A DNA stretch of 64,000 bases from Phytophthora colocasiae (taxonomy: Eukaryota; Oomycota; Peronosporomycetes; Peronosporales; Peronosporaceae): contig JAGKQI010000084.1 of the NCBI GenBank assembly GCA_018806915.1, positions 868,001 through 932,000 of the forward strand. The letters run 5' to 3'. Shown here one piece after another: positions 7,683-18,555 of the stretch (the stretch's first letter is position 1; each line of letters begins with the position of its first letter). The translations under genes and the position numbers were made by a program. Under the pieces are notes generated by a model. The model saw only the letters and a list, made by a program, of their open reading frames with translations. It did no database searches and had not been told where the DNA came from.

Positions 7683-10521
7683 AGAGTTATGTGTTCTAGT
7701 GTACGTAGGACCGGAGCTGAAAACAACCCAACCTAAAAATCAACATTGCATGACGGCTTTAGCTCAAGAATCAGCCATGTCTTCAGAAATTCCGCGTCTG
7801 AGAGACAGTTCATCGGACTTTCCGAGAGACTGTTCACCGGACTTTCCGAGAGACTGTTCACCGGACTTTCCGAGAGACAATGAACCGCCTCCGGACGACA
7901 CAATCCAGTTTTGTCTGAAAGACGGGGAATGTTATGGCTGGTGGGAGGATCACTACCCTGATCCTGCAAAGCGTGATGTGGTTATGGTGCATGGCGCCGT
8001 CAATGATCATCGGACCAAGATTCTCCTGGACACCGGTGCGACTATCAACATCCTGAGTTACGACTTTGCGCGTAAGCTCGGACTCAGGCTCAAGTCACAC
8101 AAACAAACAAGAGTGTCTGGGATGGGAGGAGTTCCGACGTACATTGGTGCCAGTGCTGAGATCAAACTGACTCTCGGACCGAGAGTGGTTTACATTGTTG
8201 ATGTCTGGGTTGCGAATATCGGCGAAGGTATAAACGTGCTATTGGGAATGGGATTCATGTTCGCTGCTGGTCTGAGGATCAGCGTCCGTGAGGGACTGGT
8301 ATCTATGCCAGACGAAGTCGTGGTGATGATGTGCAGCTGGGAGCCTGGTGATCATATCGGCAGGAACAGGTCCATCAGACCAAGTGAAGCTGTACTTCTG
8401 AGACCTGGTGAAGAATTTGTTGTTCGCATTGATTATGGTCCGACGAACCCGCAACGAGAAGTCGTGTGGGCGGGACGTGGAGACCGTTGGGTGACTCAGC
8501 TGATTTATGCAGCCCGGTCATGGCCTGTGGCGGTGCGCGTGGTGAACATCTCTGACAAGAATACTTGGGTGAATGAATTTTCGGATGTTGCAAGGATTGT
8601 GGAGTATGGATTTTTCCCACGACATGGTCGCTTTGTACGGCCAGGCTCTGCAGCCTACCGTGACTGGGAAGTTTTGGTTCTGGAGAACACTCCGTCACCC
8701 GAGACGAAGAGACGCCTGAAGGCCGAAGCTGACTTGGAGGATCTGATGCCTCAACCTCCGTGTGTGGATCACCCGGTATACCCGTGGCCAACTGAGATTT
8801 TACAGCGCCCGAGGCTGGACAATGCTCGAGTACAGTTCGTGAGGCCTGATTCGGTCCCACGAACAAAACGAGTTCGTTTCGCTTTGGATGCGGCTACGCA
8901 GACAGATGAATGGGTGGATGCCGGAGAAGAGGAGACCCGAGATACCGCTGTGGACACCAGAGATCTGGGATTGTCATCAGAGCAAACGACTCCGAAAGAC
9001 TCCGGAAACACGTCTGGAATTCCGAGTAACATGGTCGAGGATGAAGTCACCCTGAGTGTTTCTGGTGAACTGTTCATGGGAGATGAGGATCCGACAGACT
9101 GTTCATGGGACATCCCAATCCAGTGTATGCCAGGCACCCCTGTGGAAAAGCTCCGAGCCGAGTACGAGCGGTGCATGCGAGTCACGAATGAGGAATTGGA
9201 TCTGGAACCCGGTGTCTACATACGGGAAGGAACGGACCTACTCTCTCAATTACGTGACCAACTGGTTATGCTGCCTGAATTGGAAGATTTGACTCCCGAA
9301 TGCGATATCGACAAGGCTGACGTCGGAGTACCCGGGAAAACAACCCCGGAGATGGAGAAGAAACTCAGGGACATTCTGAAGTATCATCGGAAAATCTTTC
9401 TGGGAGACGGTAACGCCGCACCTGCCCCGGCAAGGGGCGTGGTCTGTGACTTGGACGTGGGAGACGCTAAACCTGTTGCCCAACGTCCGAGGTCCGTTGC
9501 CCCTCACCTGATGATCAAGGTGTACGAACTTCTGAAGAAACTCCTGGAGACCGGACTCATCGAGTACTCGACTTCGCCTTGGGCATCACCAATTGTGATT
9601 GTTCTCAAGAAGAATGGTGTGGAAATACGCATGTGCATTGATTATCGAGTGGTGAATGGTTTTATCCAGTTGTTGCGTTATCCGTTGCCCCTGATAGACG
9701 ATCTGTTGATTGGGTTTGAGGCAGCACTGTGGTTTATGAGTCTGGATATGGCGAGTGGTTTTTGGGCTATTCGAATGACGGAGCGTGCAAGGCTGATCTC
9801 AGCGTTCATCTGCCCATTTGGACACTTCCAGTGGGTAAGAATGCCCTTCGGTCTGAAGAACGCGCCCCTGGTATACCAGGCGATGTTGGATAACTGCCTG
9901 TGGGGGTTCGTGCGCTTGTCACCTGAAGAGGAGGCCGACGTTGATCCTGATGTGTTAGAATTCCTGAAGTTAGAACCCCAGAACTCTGACATACATGGTC
10001 CGATGTCTGGTGAACAACTTCAGAACTCTGATGAACACATGCCAGAGGTTCCGGTGCTCACCGACCAAATGACTGTCTTTCAGAGGAACATCCCAGTCCC
10101 GTCCTTCATGGGACCGGTACTCGGTCGAAGTTCCTACATTGACGACATTGCTCATGGGGCGCCCACCTGGAATCAACTTTGTGAAGACCTGAATGCCTTG
10201 CTCTTCAGACTCAGATACTGGAACATTTCTGTGAGCCTGCCCAAGAGCGAGTTCGGGAAGCTGACGATTCCTTATCTGTCGCATGAGATTAGTGCTGAAG
10301 GACTGAGAGCTACACCGAAGATCGTCAAGGGAGTGGAAGAATTGCCGGCTATATATATTAATCTTCACCTGTACTGCAAAGGGGCCCAAGAGATCAGAAG
10401 TGTTCCTCGGAAAAGTGCACAAACTCCGAGAGACAACAACACTCAGTCTGATCGCCGGACTTTCCCCGACGATGAGTGCCTAAAGGTTGGCAGAAAGTCT
10501 CTCAGAAGAATGTATCTCTGA
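7630..10521 (+). pseudogene. pol: Pol polyprotein of element C, truncated within RT and fused to LTR sequence
   Basis: Frame entered by the -1 shift at 7630. Protease: DTGA at 8029-8040 followed by ATINILSYDFARKLGL. Just before it, three 24-bp repeats (7809-7880) encode SPDFPRD-like units. RT: ETGLIEYSTSPWASP, CIDYR, SLDMASGFWAI and MPFGLKNAP (9841 on), then an insertion of roughly 65-70 residues, then the catalytic YIDD at 10135-10146. After VKGVEELP (about 10340) the sequence switches into LTR (homologous to 1535 on), and the frame runs on to a stop at 10519-10521 as a meaningless tail. The RT connection, RNase H domains, integrase and chromodomain are missing. Up to the junction no stop or frameshift is seen, so the deletion may be fairly recent. 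Confidence 0.88.
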
Positions 10522-11862
10522 GAGACCTCATCCCGTTGCCGTCCTGTGTGACGATGATGGTTCAAGGAATACAGTTATACCCACAAGATACCAAGTATCG
10601 CGCACCGGACGTAGCGCACCCCGCGCATATCCCAACTGGACTTCGTGCGTTGCAGCATACGTGCTCCGCACCCTGAAAACACTCATGGATTTCTGATATC
10701 ACGCATGGAAACTCTGATCACACCATGAAGTCTGACGTCCCTGATGAACAGGATACCAGACTCTGACACTCTGAAGTCCACCCCATACTGAAACCAAGTG
10801 TACCCAACACGACCTCACGCAATCAAGTGAAACGCAACCTGCCCATCCCTGTAATGACATCATTAAGTGTCGACTCGACAAGATCTGCAGCATCGACTAC
10901 CATAGTGAGCCCAAGTGAAGATTCCTGAGTTATACTGAGACCAAGTGTATATGAGAATATGGAAGACAGAAGACAGAAGAAAGAGAGAGATACGAGATAG
11001 ATAGCCAGAGATCAATTTGCCTCGTTGTAAAGAGTTCAATTTTCCCTGTTGTAACGAGTTCGATTTGCTTTGTTATAACGAGGTCGTCTGCCTGCTGCTT
11101 CCCGTAAGTACTAGGCCACGACAAAGCTTTGAGTCGTGTGATCTCTCACCTATCAAGCCCCTTTAGGTGGAGATCAGCGTAACGTAGAGACCTGAGAGGA
11201 CCCACCTATTCCATTTACTAGTTGGGTCGTTTGTCTTGTCTCTAGCGGTAGCCCATTTCATATTGTACGTTTGGACAGGTTTTGGGAGCTAGACAGTCGC
11301 TCTCAAGACGCTCGGTAGACTGTTATATAACTGATAGTGTATTGGTTTATTTTCCCTCTATATATTAGAGGGTGGTGCGCGAAAGTTACGGGAATACCAG
11401 ACAGACCAGGTGTCTGGTGAACATTTCCCTAGTTGACCTGGAGAACTAGCCCACTGCTCAAGGGCCAGGAAAGAATAAGAGCAGCTATATATTTGTATAT
11501 CGGAACTCTATATTGCGGTTATCTCGGAAGTCTAGTGATAGGACTTCCCATTGTATTAATTTCTCTTTTGCCTTCAGAAATCTCTGGTGTACACAAGTGT
11601 TCACCGGAAAACGTTCGACTCTCAAGCGCTCCTGTGAGGACCAGAAGGACATCCGACGGCCTACGCAAGGAACCCTCACTCTCACCAACACTCTCACGAC
11701 CCCGGCGAGGGTCTCATTACCAAGACAACGAACCCACGAGGACAGCACAAGGTAACACACGCCCACCTTGCTGTGCGACTCTGGTATAATTACCGGTAGT
11801 CACACTTCCAGGTTCACTGTACGCCCCTGCACCGCGGTAAAAGTTGCACCGACTTCGCGACA
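10333..11862 (+). repeat. 3' LTR of element C, lacking its 5' end
   Basis: Matches 1535-3327 of the 5' LTR apart from the 266-bp repeat block and small differences. Begins at the pol/LTR microhomology GTGGAAGAATTGCCG and ends GCGACA next to the target duplication CCAT (11863-11866). Confidence 0.9.
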
Positions 11863-11866
11863 CCAT
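11863..11866. repeat. Target-site duplication of element C, right copy (CCAT)
   Basis: Directly follows the 3' LTR end and equals the CCAT at 1398-1401. Confidence 0.85.
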
Positions 11867-12012
11867 CTAGAGTCGTCCATGGCGGGATTTGGGTAATGGA
11901 CAAGCGGCAACCTCTCCACTCGCGATGAATTGAAAGCTAGTGCAATAAGTGGCGCGTGTTGCCCGTAAAAGGTGTGAATTTGAGGCATCTTCTGGGTCAA
12001 GCGCATTACCAT
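11863..12012 (-). pseudogene. hAT transposase gene, 5' fragment on the far side of element C
   Basis: Read on the minus strand, codons at 11880-11863 (MDDSRW) continue in frame with WHAPSPRPEYLSEQIA, encoded at 1400-1350, once element C and one CCAT copy are removed. The open frame extends upstream to an ATG at 12012, so the transposase may start at 12012 or 11880; neither is proven. It shows that C landed near the 5' end of the hAT coding region. Sequence beyond 12012 is presumably the hAT promoter and terminal region, but no terminal inverted repeat was identified. Confidence 0.7.
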
Positions 12013-12389
12013 CTAGAGGAAAGCGCCAGATGACATTAGTTATGCGTTATTACGCCATATCGGAATTAATAATGTTTGGCGGAAATATCACTAGCATAAA
12101 TTATGCGTTACCAAAATATGCGTTAATGCAACAGTGCATTAATGTTTTCGGATCCCTGCTGGCAGCGCCCCTCGCTTCTTATATCAACATCCCTCTCAAG
12201 TCTCAACGCCCAAAGCTGCTACAGCTGACCTGGTAAAATTTATCCCATACAAATTTCAATATGCGGATTTTTGACCGACCGACCTTTGTTGCGGAGAATG
12301 CTGAATATTTTCAATCCTATAATCAAGTTACGGATTTTCCAATCAATAAACTGAGTTAGCATGTTTTAAAAAAACAGCTTCATCAAAAC
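12013..12389. other. No gene recognised (hAT 5' flank and AT-rich DNA)
   Basis: AT-rich stretch that probably includes the upstream part of the hAT element. A short imperfect inverted repeat (GTTAATGCAAC and GTGCATTAATG, about 12123-12148) is visible. No convincing coding region on either strand. Confidence 0.4.
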
Positions 12390-12905
12390 TCACCTTTTGC
12401 GTTTGCGCAACTTGCAAATCAAAGTCATTCTGCGAAGCCGTGGCGAGCATTGTGGTTCTCTCCGCGCCGTTCCTCCACCGAAGATAGGCGTACCTTGAAG
12501 ACGACGAACGGCGGATACTTTTTGCCTGTTGAATCGCCTAGGAGCATGACCATCGCACGGTCTTTCGGCTTGCCGCCGCATCGCACCCATATAGTCTTAA
12601 CACTTGTTCTGTACAGTGTTTTCTTAGGAAGATATTCAAAGCAAGCATCTAGTTAGAGTGCAAGCACATATATACATTAGTCCACAAGTCACAACTTGAA
12701 TTTGACAATATTCAAGGGCCTGAATTTGCAGCATTGTCGGCGTAACTGGAACGCCTTCATCACGCATTTCATTTACCCATCATACTAATGAAAGCTCTTC
12801 TTGCTTAAATAGCGCTGTTCCTAGATCCTCTTTGCGCGTCTTCCGCTTTGCTGCGCCGCCTGACTGGCTGTGAGTGCCTCGATATTGCGACACTTTCGAT
12901 CCCAT
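12390..12905 (-). pseudogene. pogo/Tc1-mariner-like transposase remnant
   Basis: Two decayed pieces on the minus strand. From 12905 a reading starts MGSKVSQYRG, continues RKTRKEDLGTALF and then, after an in-frame TGA, WVNEMRDEGVPVTP (about 12780-12735), resembling the CENP-B/pogo helix-turn-helix DNA-binding region. At about 12600-12420 a second reading gives KTIWVRCGGKPKDRAMVMLL then GDSTGKKYPPFVVFK, resembling the start of a DDE endonuclease domain in pogo-like elements. The pieces are in different contexts with stops between them, and the rest of the catalytic domain is not visible. Function is certainly lost. The family call rests on these short blocks only. Confidence 0.5.
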
Positions 12906-13270
12906 GACAAGGTTAGCGTCTACGATTGTGATATGTAGACTCTATTAGTTTAGGGTAAAAATAAATGATAGTCCACTCGATGTTCCCAAACTCTTTGAGG
13001 TGGTCCAAGACCCGTAGTGTCTCTTCGGCGGTGCATGACTCTGGTTCGTTAATTCTTGCCGGCCTAGGCCGCCCGGAAGGCGTGGTCGTCCTTTTGGTCG
13101 TCCATTCAGTGGTTCCGCCATGCAAATGATAGAGTAACAACGGAGTGGCTGGGGCTGCTGTAAGCGATAACAAAGGATGCACACGGTTTCTTCCCGCATG
13201 CAATTCTGGGGCTGTTATTAGCCAATCGGAGGTGTTTGCCTTGTCATATCGTATGCCATGCACCAAGATA
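12906..13270. other. Unassigned DNA between transposon remnant and tRNA array
   Basis: A 117-codon minus-strand open frame (13266-12913, starting MVHGIRYDKANTSDW) covers this stretch. It resembles no family I recognise, and its composition does not argue for or against coding. The tRNA-Asp repeat begins at the right edge. Confidence 0.3.
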
Positions 13271-13335
13271 AGTCCGTATAGTTAGTATATCCGCCTGTCA
13301 CGCGGGTGACCCGGGTTCAATTCCCGGACGGGAAG
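13271..13335 (+). pseudogene. Truncated tRNA-Asp at the array's left edge
   Basis: The 3' part from CCGCCTGTCACGCGGG onward is perfect (anticodon arm, T-arm, 3' acceptor strand, T5 run). The 5' acceptor strand is replaced by flanking sequence and 3 nt of the D-loop are missing, so it cannot fold as a full tRNA. Followed by a type II spacer. Confidence 0.8.
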
Positions 13336-13836
13336 CTTCTTTTTGATCTCGCCTGCTATTCTGCTCTTCTGCTCTGTTTTTCTTTGCCGCTCTCTTTCCT
13401 GCCGTTCGCGCACATCAGCCGACTTCTCTCATGCTACCAACGCACAGCTGGCGCATCGGCGCATCGGCACCTCTGCTGCTGTCGAATCGGACCCACCAAC
13501 GCGGACGAGGTTAGACGCGCGCATGGCGCCGTACTCGTCGTGAGAGCGAGCTTGCACGCGCCTTCGCGCGGTGTAGTGGTGCTGTGTGTGTCGTGGACGC
13601 ATTGGCACGGTAGACACGTGACTAGAATGCAGTGGTTAGTCCGATGCGGTTTGTTACGCTAGATTGGTCGAGGATGCGGGAGAAACGTGTTTGGTGGCGC
13701 GGAGTGGCGACGAAGGTATGGTAGAGCGCGTGTGGTCGTGGGTGGAGGTGGTGGTAGGTGGGTATGTGTGTTGTGTGTGTTGTGTGTGTTTGTTTGTTTT
13801 GTTTGCGGAGGTGTTTGTGTTTTGTTTTGGATAGGA

Positions 13837-13908
13837 TTCTCGTTAGTATAGTGGTTAGTATACCCGCCTGTCACGCGGGTGACCCGGGTTCAATTCCCGG
13901 ACGGGAAG
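13837..13908 (+). tRNA. tRNA-Asp(GTC), canonical copy
   Basis: 72 nt including discriminator G, no intron. Acceptor TTCTCGT/ACGGGAA (one U-G pair); D-stem 10-13 with 22-25; anticodon stem CCCGC/GCGGG around loop CTGTCAC with anticodon GTC at 34-36; T-stem CCGGG/CCCGG with loop TTCAATT. B box GGTTCAATTCC and an A-box-like TAGTATAGTGGTTAG are intact, so RNA polymerase III transcription is expected. CCA is not encoded. A T5 run starts 5 nt after the gene. Other entries marked 'identical' match this copy over all 72 nt. Next unit starts 575 bp on; type I spacer. Confidence 0.97.
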
Positions 13909-14411
13909 CTTCTTTTTGCTCCCACCTGCTCCCACCTGCTCTTCTGCCTTACTTTTCTTTGCCGCTCTCTTTCCTGCCGTTCGCGCACCACAGCCGACGT
14001 CTCTCATGCTACCAACGCTCAGCTGGCGCATCGGCGCATCGGCACCTCTGCTGCTGTCGAATCGGACCCGCCAACGCGGACGAGGTTAGACGCGCGCATG
14101 GCGCCGTACTCGTCGTGAGCGAGCTTGCACGCGCCTTCGCGCGGTGTAGTGGTGCTGTGTGTCGTGGACGCATGGATTGGCACGGTAGACACGTGACTAG
14201 AATGCAGTGGTTAGTCCGATGCGGTTTGTTACGCTAGATTGGTCGAGGATGCAGGAGAAACGTGTTTGGTGGCGCGGAGTGGCGACGAAGGTATGGTAGA
14301 GCGCGTGTGGTCGTGGGTGGAGGTGGTGGTAGGTGGGTATGTGTGTTATGTGTGTTGTGTGTGTTTGTTTGTTTTGTTTGCGGAGGTGTTTGTGTTTTGT
14401 TTTGGATAGGA

Positions 14412-14488
14412 TTCTCGTTAGTATAGTGGTTAGTATACCCGCCGCCTGTCACGCATGGGTGACCCGGGTTCAATTCCCGGACGGGAAG
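14412..14488 (+). pseudogene. tRNA-Asp copy with disrupted anticodon arm
   Basis: 77 nt: an extra GCC before the anticodon arm (CCCGCCGCCTGTC) and an extra AT after the loop (ACGCATGGGTG) destroy the regular 5-bp stem and 7-nt loop. Promoter boxes and terminator are intact, so it may be transcribed but is unlikely to mature. Type I spacer with CTTCC. Confidence 0.8.
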
Positions 14489-14994
14489 CTTCTTTTTGCT
14501 CCCACCTGCTTCCACCTGCTCTTCTGCCTTACTTTTCTTTGCCGCTCTCTTTCCTGCCGTTCGCGCACCACAGCCGACGTCTCTCATGCTACCAACGCTC
14601 AGCTGGCGCATCGGCGCATCGGCACCTCTGCTGCTGTCGAATCGGACCCGCCAACGCGGACGAGGTTAGACGCGCGCATGGCGCCGTACTCGTCGTGAGC
14701 GAGCTTGCACGCGCCTTCGCGCGGTGTGAGTGGTGCTGTGTGTGTCGTGGACGCATGGTGGCACGGTAGACACGTGACTAGAATGCAGTGGTTAGTCCGA
14801 TGCGGTTTGTTACGCTAGATTGGTCGAGGATGCGGGAGAAACGTGTTTGGTGGCGCGGAGTGGCGACGAAGGTATGGTAGAGCGCGTGTGGTCGTGGGTG
14901 GAGGTGTGGTGGTAGGTGGGTATGTGTGTTGTGTGTTATGTGTGTGTTTGTTTGTTTTGTTTGCGGAGTTGTTTGTGTTTTGTTTTGGATAGGA

Positions 14995-15066
14995 TTCTCG
15001 TTAGTATAGTGGTTAGTATACCCGCCTGTCACGCGGGTGACCCGGGTTCAATTCCCGGACGGGAAG
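14995..15066 (+). tRNA. tRNA-Asp(GTC), identical copy
   Basis: Identical to 13837-13908; T5 terminator; next unit 577 bp on; upstream flank has GGAGTTG. Confidence 0.96.
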
Positions 15067-15571
15067 CTTCTTTTTGCTCCCACCTGCTCCCACCTGCTCT
15101 TCTGCCTTACTTTTCTTTGCCGCTCTCTTTCCTGCCGTTCGCGCACCACAGCCGACTTCTCTCATGCTACCAACGCACAGCTGGCGCATCGGCGCATCGG
15201 CACCTCTGCTGCTGTCGAATCGGACCCACCAACGCGGACGAGGTTAGACGCGCGCATGGCGCCGTACTCGTCGTGAGAGCGAGCTTGCACGCGCCTTCGC
15301 GCGGTGTAGTGGTGCTGTGTGTGTCGTGGACGCATGGTGGCACGGTAGACACGTGACTAGAATGCAGTGGTTAGTTCGATGTGATTTGTTACGCTAGATT
15401 GGTCGAGGATGCGGGAGAAACGTGTTTGGTGGCGCGGAGTGGCGACGAAGGTATGGTAGAGCGCGTGTGGTCGTGTGTGGAGGTGGTGGTAGGTGGGTAT
15501 GTGTGTTGTGTGTGTTGTGTGTGTTTGTTTGTTTTGTTTGCGGAGGTGTTTGTGTTTTGTTTTGGATAGGA

Positions 15572-15643
15572 TTCTCGTTAGTATAGTGGTTAGTATACCC
15601 GCCTGTCACGCGGGTGACCCGGGTTCAATTCCCGGACAGGAAG
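15572..15643 (+). tRNA. tRNA-Asp(GTC), acceptor-stem variant
   Basis: One change, ACGGGAA to ACAGGAA, turns a C-G acceptor pair into C-A. The terminator run is shortened to T4 (CTTCTTTTGC). Possibly weak or inactive. Confidence 0.85.
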
Positions 15644-16145
15644 CTTCTTTTGCTCCCCACCTGCTTCCACCTGCTCTTCTGCCTTACTTTTCTTTGCCGC
15701 TCTCTTTCCTGCCGTTCGCGCACCACAGCCGACGTCTCTCATGCTACCAACGCTCAGCTGCGCATCGGCGCATCGGCACCTCTGCTGCTGTCGAATCGGA
15801 CCCGCCAACGCGGACGAGGTTAGACGCGCGCATGGCGCCGTACTCGTCGTGAGAGCGAGCTTGCACGCGCCTTCGCGCGGTGTAGTGGTGCTGTGTGTGT
15901 CGTGGACGCATTGGCACGGTAGACACGTGACTAGAATGCAGTGGTTAGTCCGATGCGGTTTGTTACGCTAGATTGGTCGAGGATGCGGGAGAAACGTGTT
16001 TGGTGGCGCGGAGTGGCGACGAAGGTATGGTAGAGCGCGTGTGGTCGTGGGTGGAGGTGGTGGTAGGTGGGTATGTGTGTTGTGTGTGTTGTGTGTGTTT
16101 GTTTGTTTTGTTTGCGGAGGTGTTTGTGTTTTGTTTTGGATAGGA

Positions 16146-16217
16146 TTCTCGTTAGTATAGTGGTTAGTATACCCGCCTGTCACGCGGGTGACCCGGGTTC
16201 AATTCCCGGACGGGAAG
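16146..16217 (+). tRNA. tRNA-Asp(GTC), identical copy
   Basis: Identical; type I spacer with CTTCC; next unit 575 bp on. Confidence 0.96.
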
Positions 16218-16720
16218 CTTCTTTTTGCTCCCACCTGCTTCCACCTGCTCTTCTGCCTTACTTTTCTTTGCCGCTCTCTTTCCTGCCGTTCGCGCACCAC
16301 AGCCGACGTCTCTCATGCTACCAACGCTCAGCTGCGCATCGGCGCATCGGCACCTCTGCTGCTGTCGAATCGGACCCGCCAACGCGGACGAGGTTAGACA
16401 CGCGCATGGCGCCGTACTCGTCGTGAGAGCGAGCTTGCACGCGCCTTCGCGCGGTGTAGTGGTGCTGTGTGTGTCGTGGACGCATGGTGGCACGGTAGAC
16501 ACGTGACTAGAATGCAGTGGTTAGTCCGATGCGGTTTGTTACGCTAGATTGGTCGAGGATGCGGGAGAAACGTGTTTGGTGGCGCGGAGTGGCGACGAAG
16601 GTATGGTAGAGCGCGTGTGGTCGTGGGTGGAGGTGGTGGTAGGTGGGTATGTGTGTGTTGTGTGTGTGTGTGTTTGTTTGTTTTGTTTGCGGAGTTGTTT
16701 GTGTTTTGTTTTGGATAGGA

Positions 16721-16792
16721 TTCTCGTTAGTATAGTGGTTAGTATACCCGCCTGTCACGCGGGTGACCCGGGTTCAATTCCCGGACGGGAAG
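16721..16792 (+). tRNA. tRNA-Asp(GTC), identical copy
   Basis: Identical; type I spacer; next unit 611 bp on, longer because the next microsatellite has extra TGTGAGT repeats. Confidence 0.96.
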
Positions 16793-17331
16793 CTTCTTTT
16801 TGCTCCCACCTGCTCCCACCTGCTCTTCTGCCTTACTTTTCTTTGCCGCTCTCTTTCCTGCCGTTCGCGCACCACAGCCGACGTCTCTCATGCTACCAAC
16901 GCTCATCTGGCGCATCGGCGCATCGGCACCTCTGCTGCTGTCGAATCGGACCCGTCAACGCGGACGAGGTTAGACGCGCGCATGGCGCCGTACTCGTCGT
17001 GAGCGAGCTTGCACGCGCCTTCGCGCGGTGTAGTGGTGCTGTGTGTGTCGTGGACGCATGGTGGCACGGTAGACACGTGACTAGAATGCAGTGGTTAGTC
17101 CGATGCGGTTTGTTACGCTAGATTGGTCGAGGATGCGGGAGAAACGTGTTTGGTGGCGCGGAGTGGCGACGAAGGTATGGTAGAGCGCGTGTGGTCGTGT
17201 GTGGAGGTGGTGGTAGGTGGGTATGTGTGTTGTGTGTGTTGTGTGTTGTGTGAGTTGTGTGAGTTGTATGTGTGTTGTGTGTGTTTGTTTGTTTTGTTTG
17301 CGGAGTTGTTTGTGTTTTGTTTTGGATAGGA

Positions 17332-17403
17332 TTCTCGTTAGTATAGTGGTTAGTATACCCGCCTGTCACGCGGGTGACCCGGGTTCAATTCCCGGACGGG
17401 AAG
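17332..17403 (+). tRNA. tRNA-Asp(GTC), identical copy
   Basis: Identical; preceded by the long microsatellite (17220-17290); type I spacer; next unit 575 bp on. Confidence 0.96.
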
Positions 17404-17906
17404 CTTCTTTTTGCTCCCACCTGCTCCCACCTGCTCTTCTGCCTTACTTTTCTTTGCCGCTCTCTTTCCTGCCGTTCGCGCACCACAGCCGACGTCTCTC
17501 ATGCTACCAACGCTCAGCTGGCGCATCGGCGCATCGGCACCTCTGCTGCTGTCGAATCGGACCCGCCAACGCGGACGAGGTTAGACGCGCGCATGGCGCC
17601 GTACTCGTCGTGAGAGCGAGCTTGCACGCGCCTTCGCGCGGTGTAGTGGTGCTGTGTGTGTCGTGGACGCATTGGCACGGTAGACACGTGACTAGAATGC
17701 AGTGGTTAGTCCGATGCGGTTTGTTACGCTAGATTGGTCGAGGATGCGGGAGAAACGTGTTTGGTGGCGCGGAGTGGCGACGAAGGTATGGTAGAGCGCG
17801 TGTGGTCGTGGGTGGAAGTGGTGGTAGGTGGGTATGTGTGTTGTGTGTGTTGTGTGTGTTTGTTTGTTTTGTTTGCGGAGTTGTTTGTGTTTTGTTTTGG
17901 ATAGGA

Positions 17907-17978
17907 TTCTCGTTAGTATAGTGGTTAGTATACCCGCCTGTCACGCGGGTGACCCGGGTTCAATTCCCGGACGGGAAG
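17907..17978 (+). tRNA. tRNA-Asp(GTC), identical copy
   Basis: Identical; type I spacer; next unit 577 bp on. Confidence 0.96.
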
Positions 17979-18483
17979 CTTCTTTTTGCTCCCACCTGCT
18001 CCCACCTGCTCTTCTGCCTTACTTTTCTTTGCCGCTCTCTTTCCTGCCGTTCGCGCACCACAGCCGACGTCTCTCATGCTACCAACGCTCAGCTGGCGCA
18101 TCGGCGCATCAGCACCTCTGCTGCTGTCGAATCGGACCCGCCAACGCGGACGAGGTTAGACGCGCGCATGGCGCCGTACTCGTCGTGAGAGCGAGCTTGC
18201 ACGCGCCTTCGCGCGGTGTAGTGGTGCTGTGTGTGTCGTGGACGCATGGTGGCACGGTAGACACGTGACTAGAATGCAGTGGTTAGTCCGATGCGGTTTG
18301 TTACGCTAGATTGGTCGAGGATGCGGGAGAAACGTGTTTGGTGGCGCGGAGTGGCGACGAAGGTATGGTAGAGCGCGTGTGGTCGTGGGTGGAGGTGGTG
18401 GTAGGTGGGTATGTGTGTTGTGTGTGTTGTGTGTGTTTGTTTGTTTTGTTTGCGGAGGTGTTTGTGTTTTGTTTTGGATAGGA

Positions 18484-18555
18484 TTCTCGTTAGTATAGTG
18501 GTTAGTATACCCGCCTGTCACGCGGGTGACCCGGGTTCAATTCCCGGACGGGAAG
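18484..18555 (+). tRNA. tRNA-Asp(GTC), identical copy
   Basis: Identical; type I spacer with CTTCC; next unit 577 bp on. Confidence 0.96.

Larger units (their letters stand above)
1402..11862 (+). mobile_element. Retrotransposon C: Ty3/gypsy LTR element, internally deleted
   Basis: 10.46-kb element with TG...CA ends and a 4-bp target duplication. Order: 5' LTR (1402-3327), primer binding site (3330 on), gag (3419-7633), frameshift signal, pol with protease and a partial RT (7630 to about 10333), then a 5'-truncated 3' LTR (10333-11862). The rest of RT, both RNase H domains, integrase, chromodomain, any antisense gene, the polypurine tract and about 130 bp of the 3' LTR are gone. It belongs to a subfamily related to, but clearly diverged from, elements A and B. 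It can move only if helped in trans, if at all. Confidence 0.9.

Noticed and set aside
10346..10521. The last 58 codons of C's pol frame as a novel C-terminal domain
   Set aside because: They are LTR sequence read in frame; the same bases occur at 1549-1723 in the 5' LTR, where they are non-coding.
12913..13266. Host or effector gene in the 117-codon minus-strand frame
   Set aside because: No signal peptide, no RXLR-type motif, no recognised domain, and it sits between a transposon remnant and the array. Reported only as unassigned.
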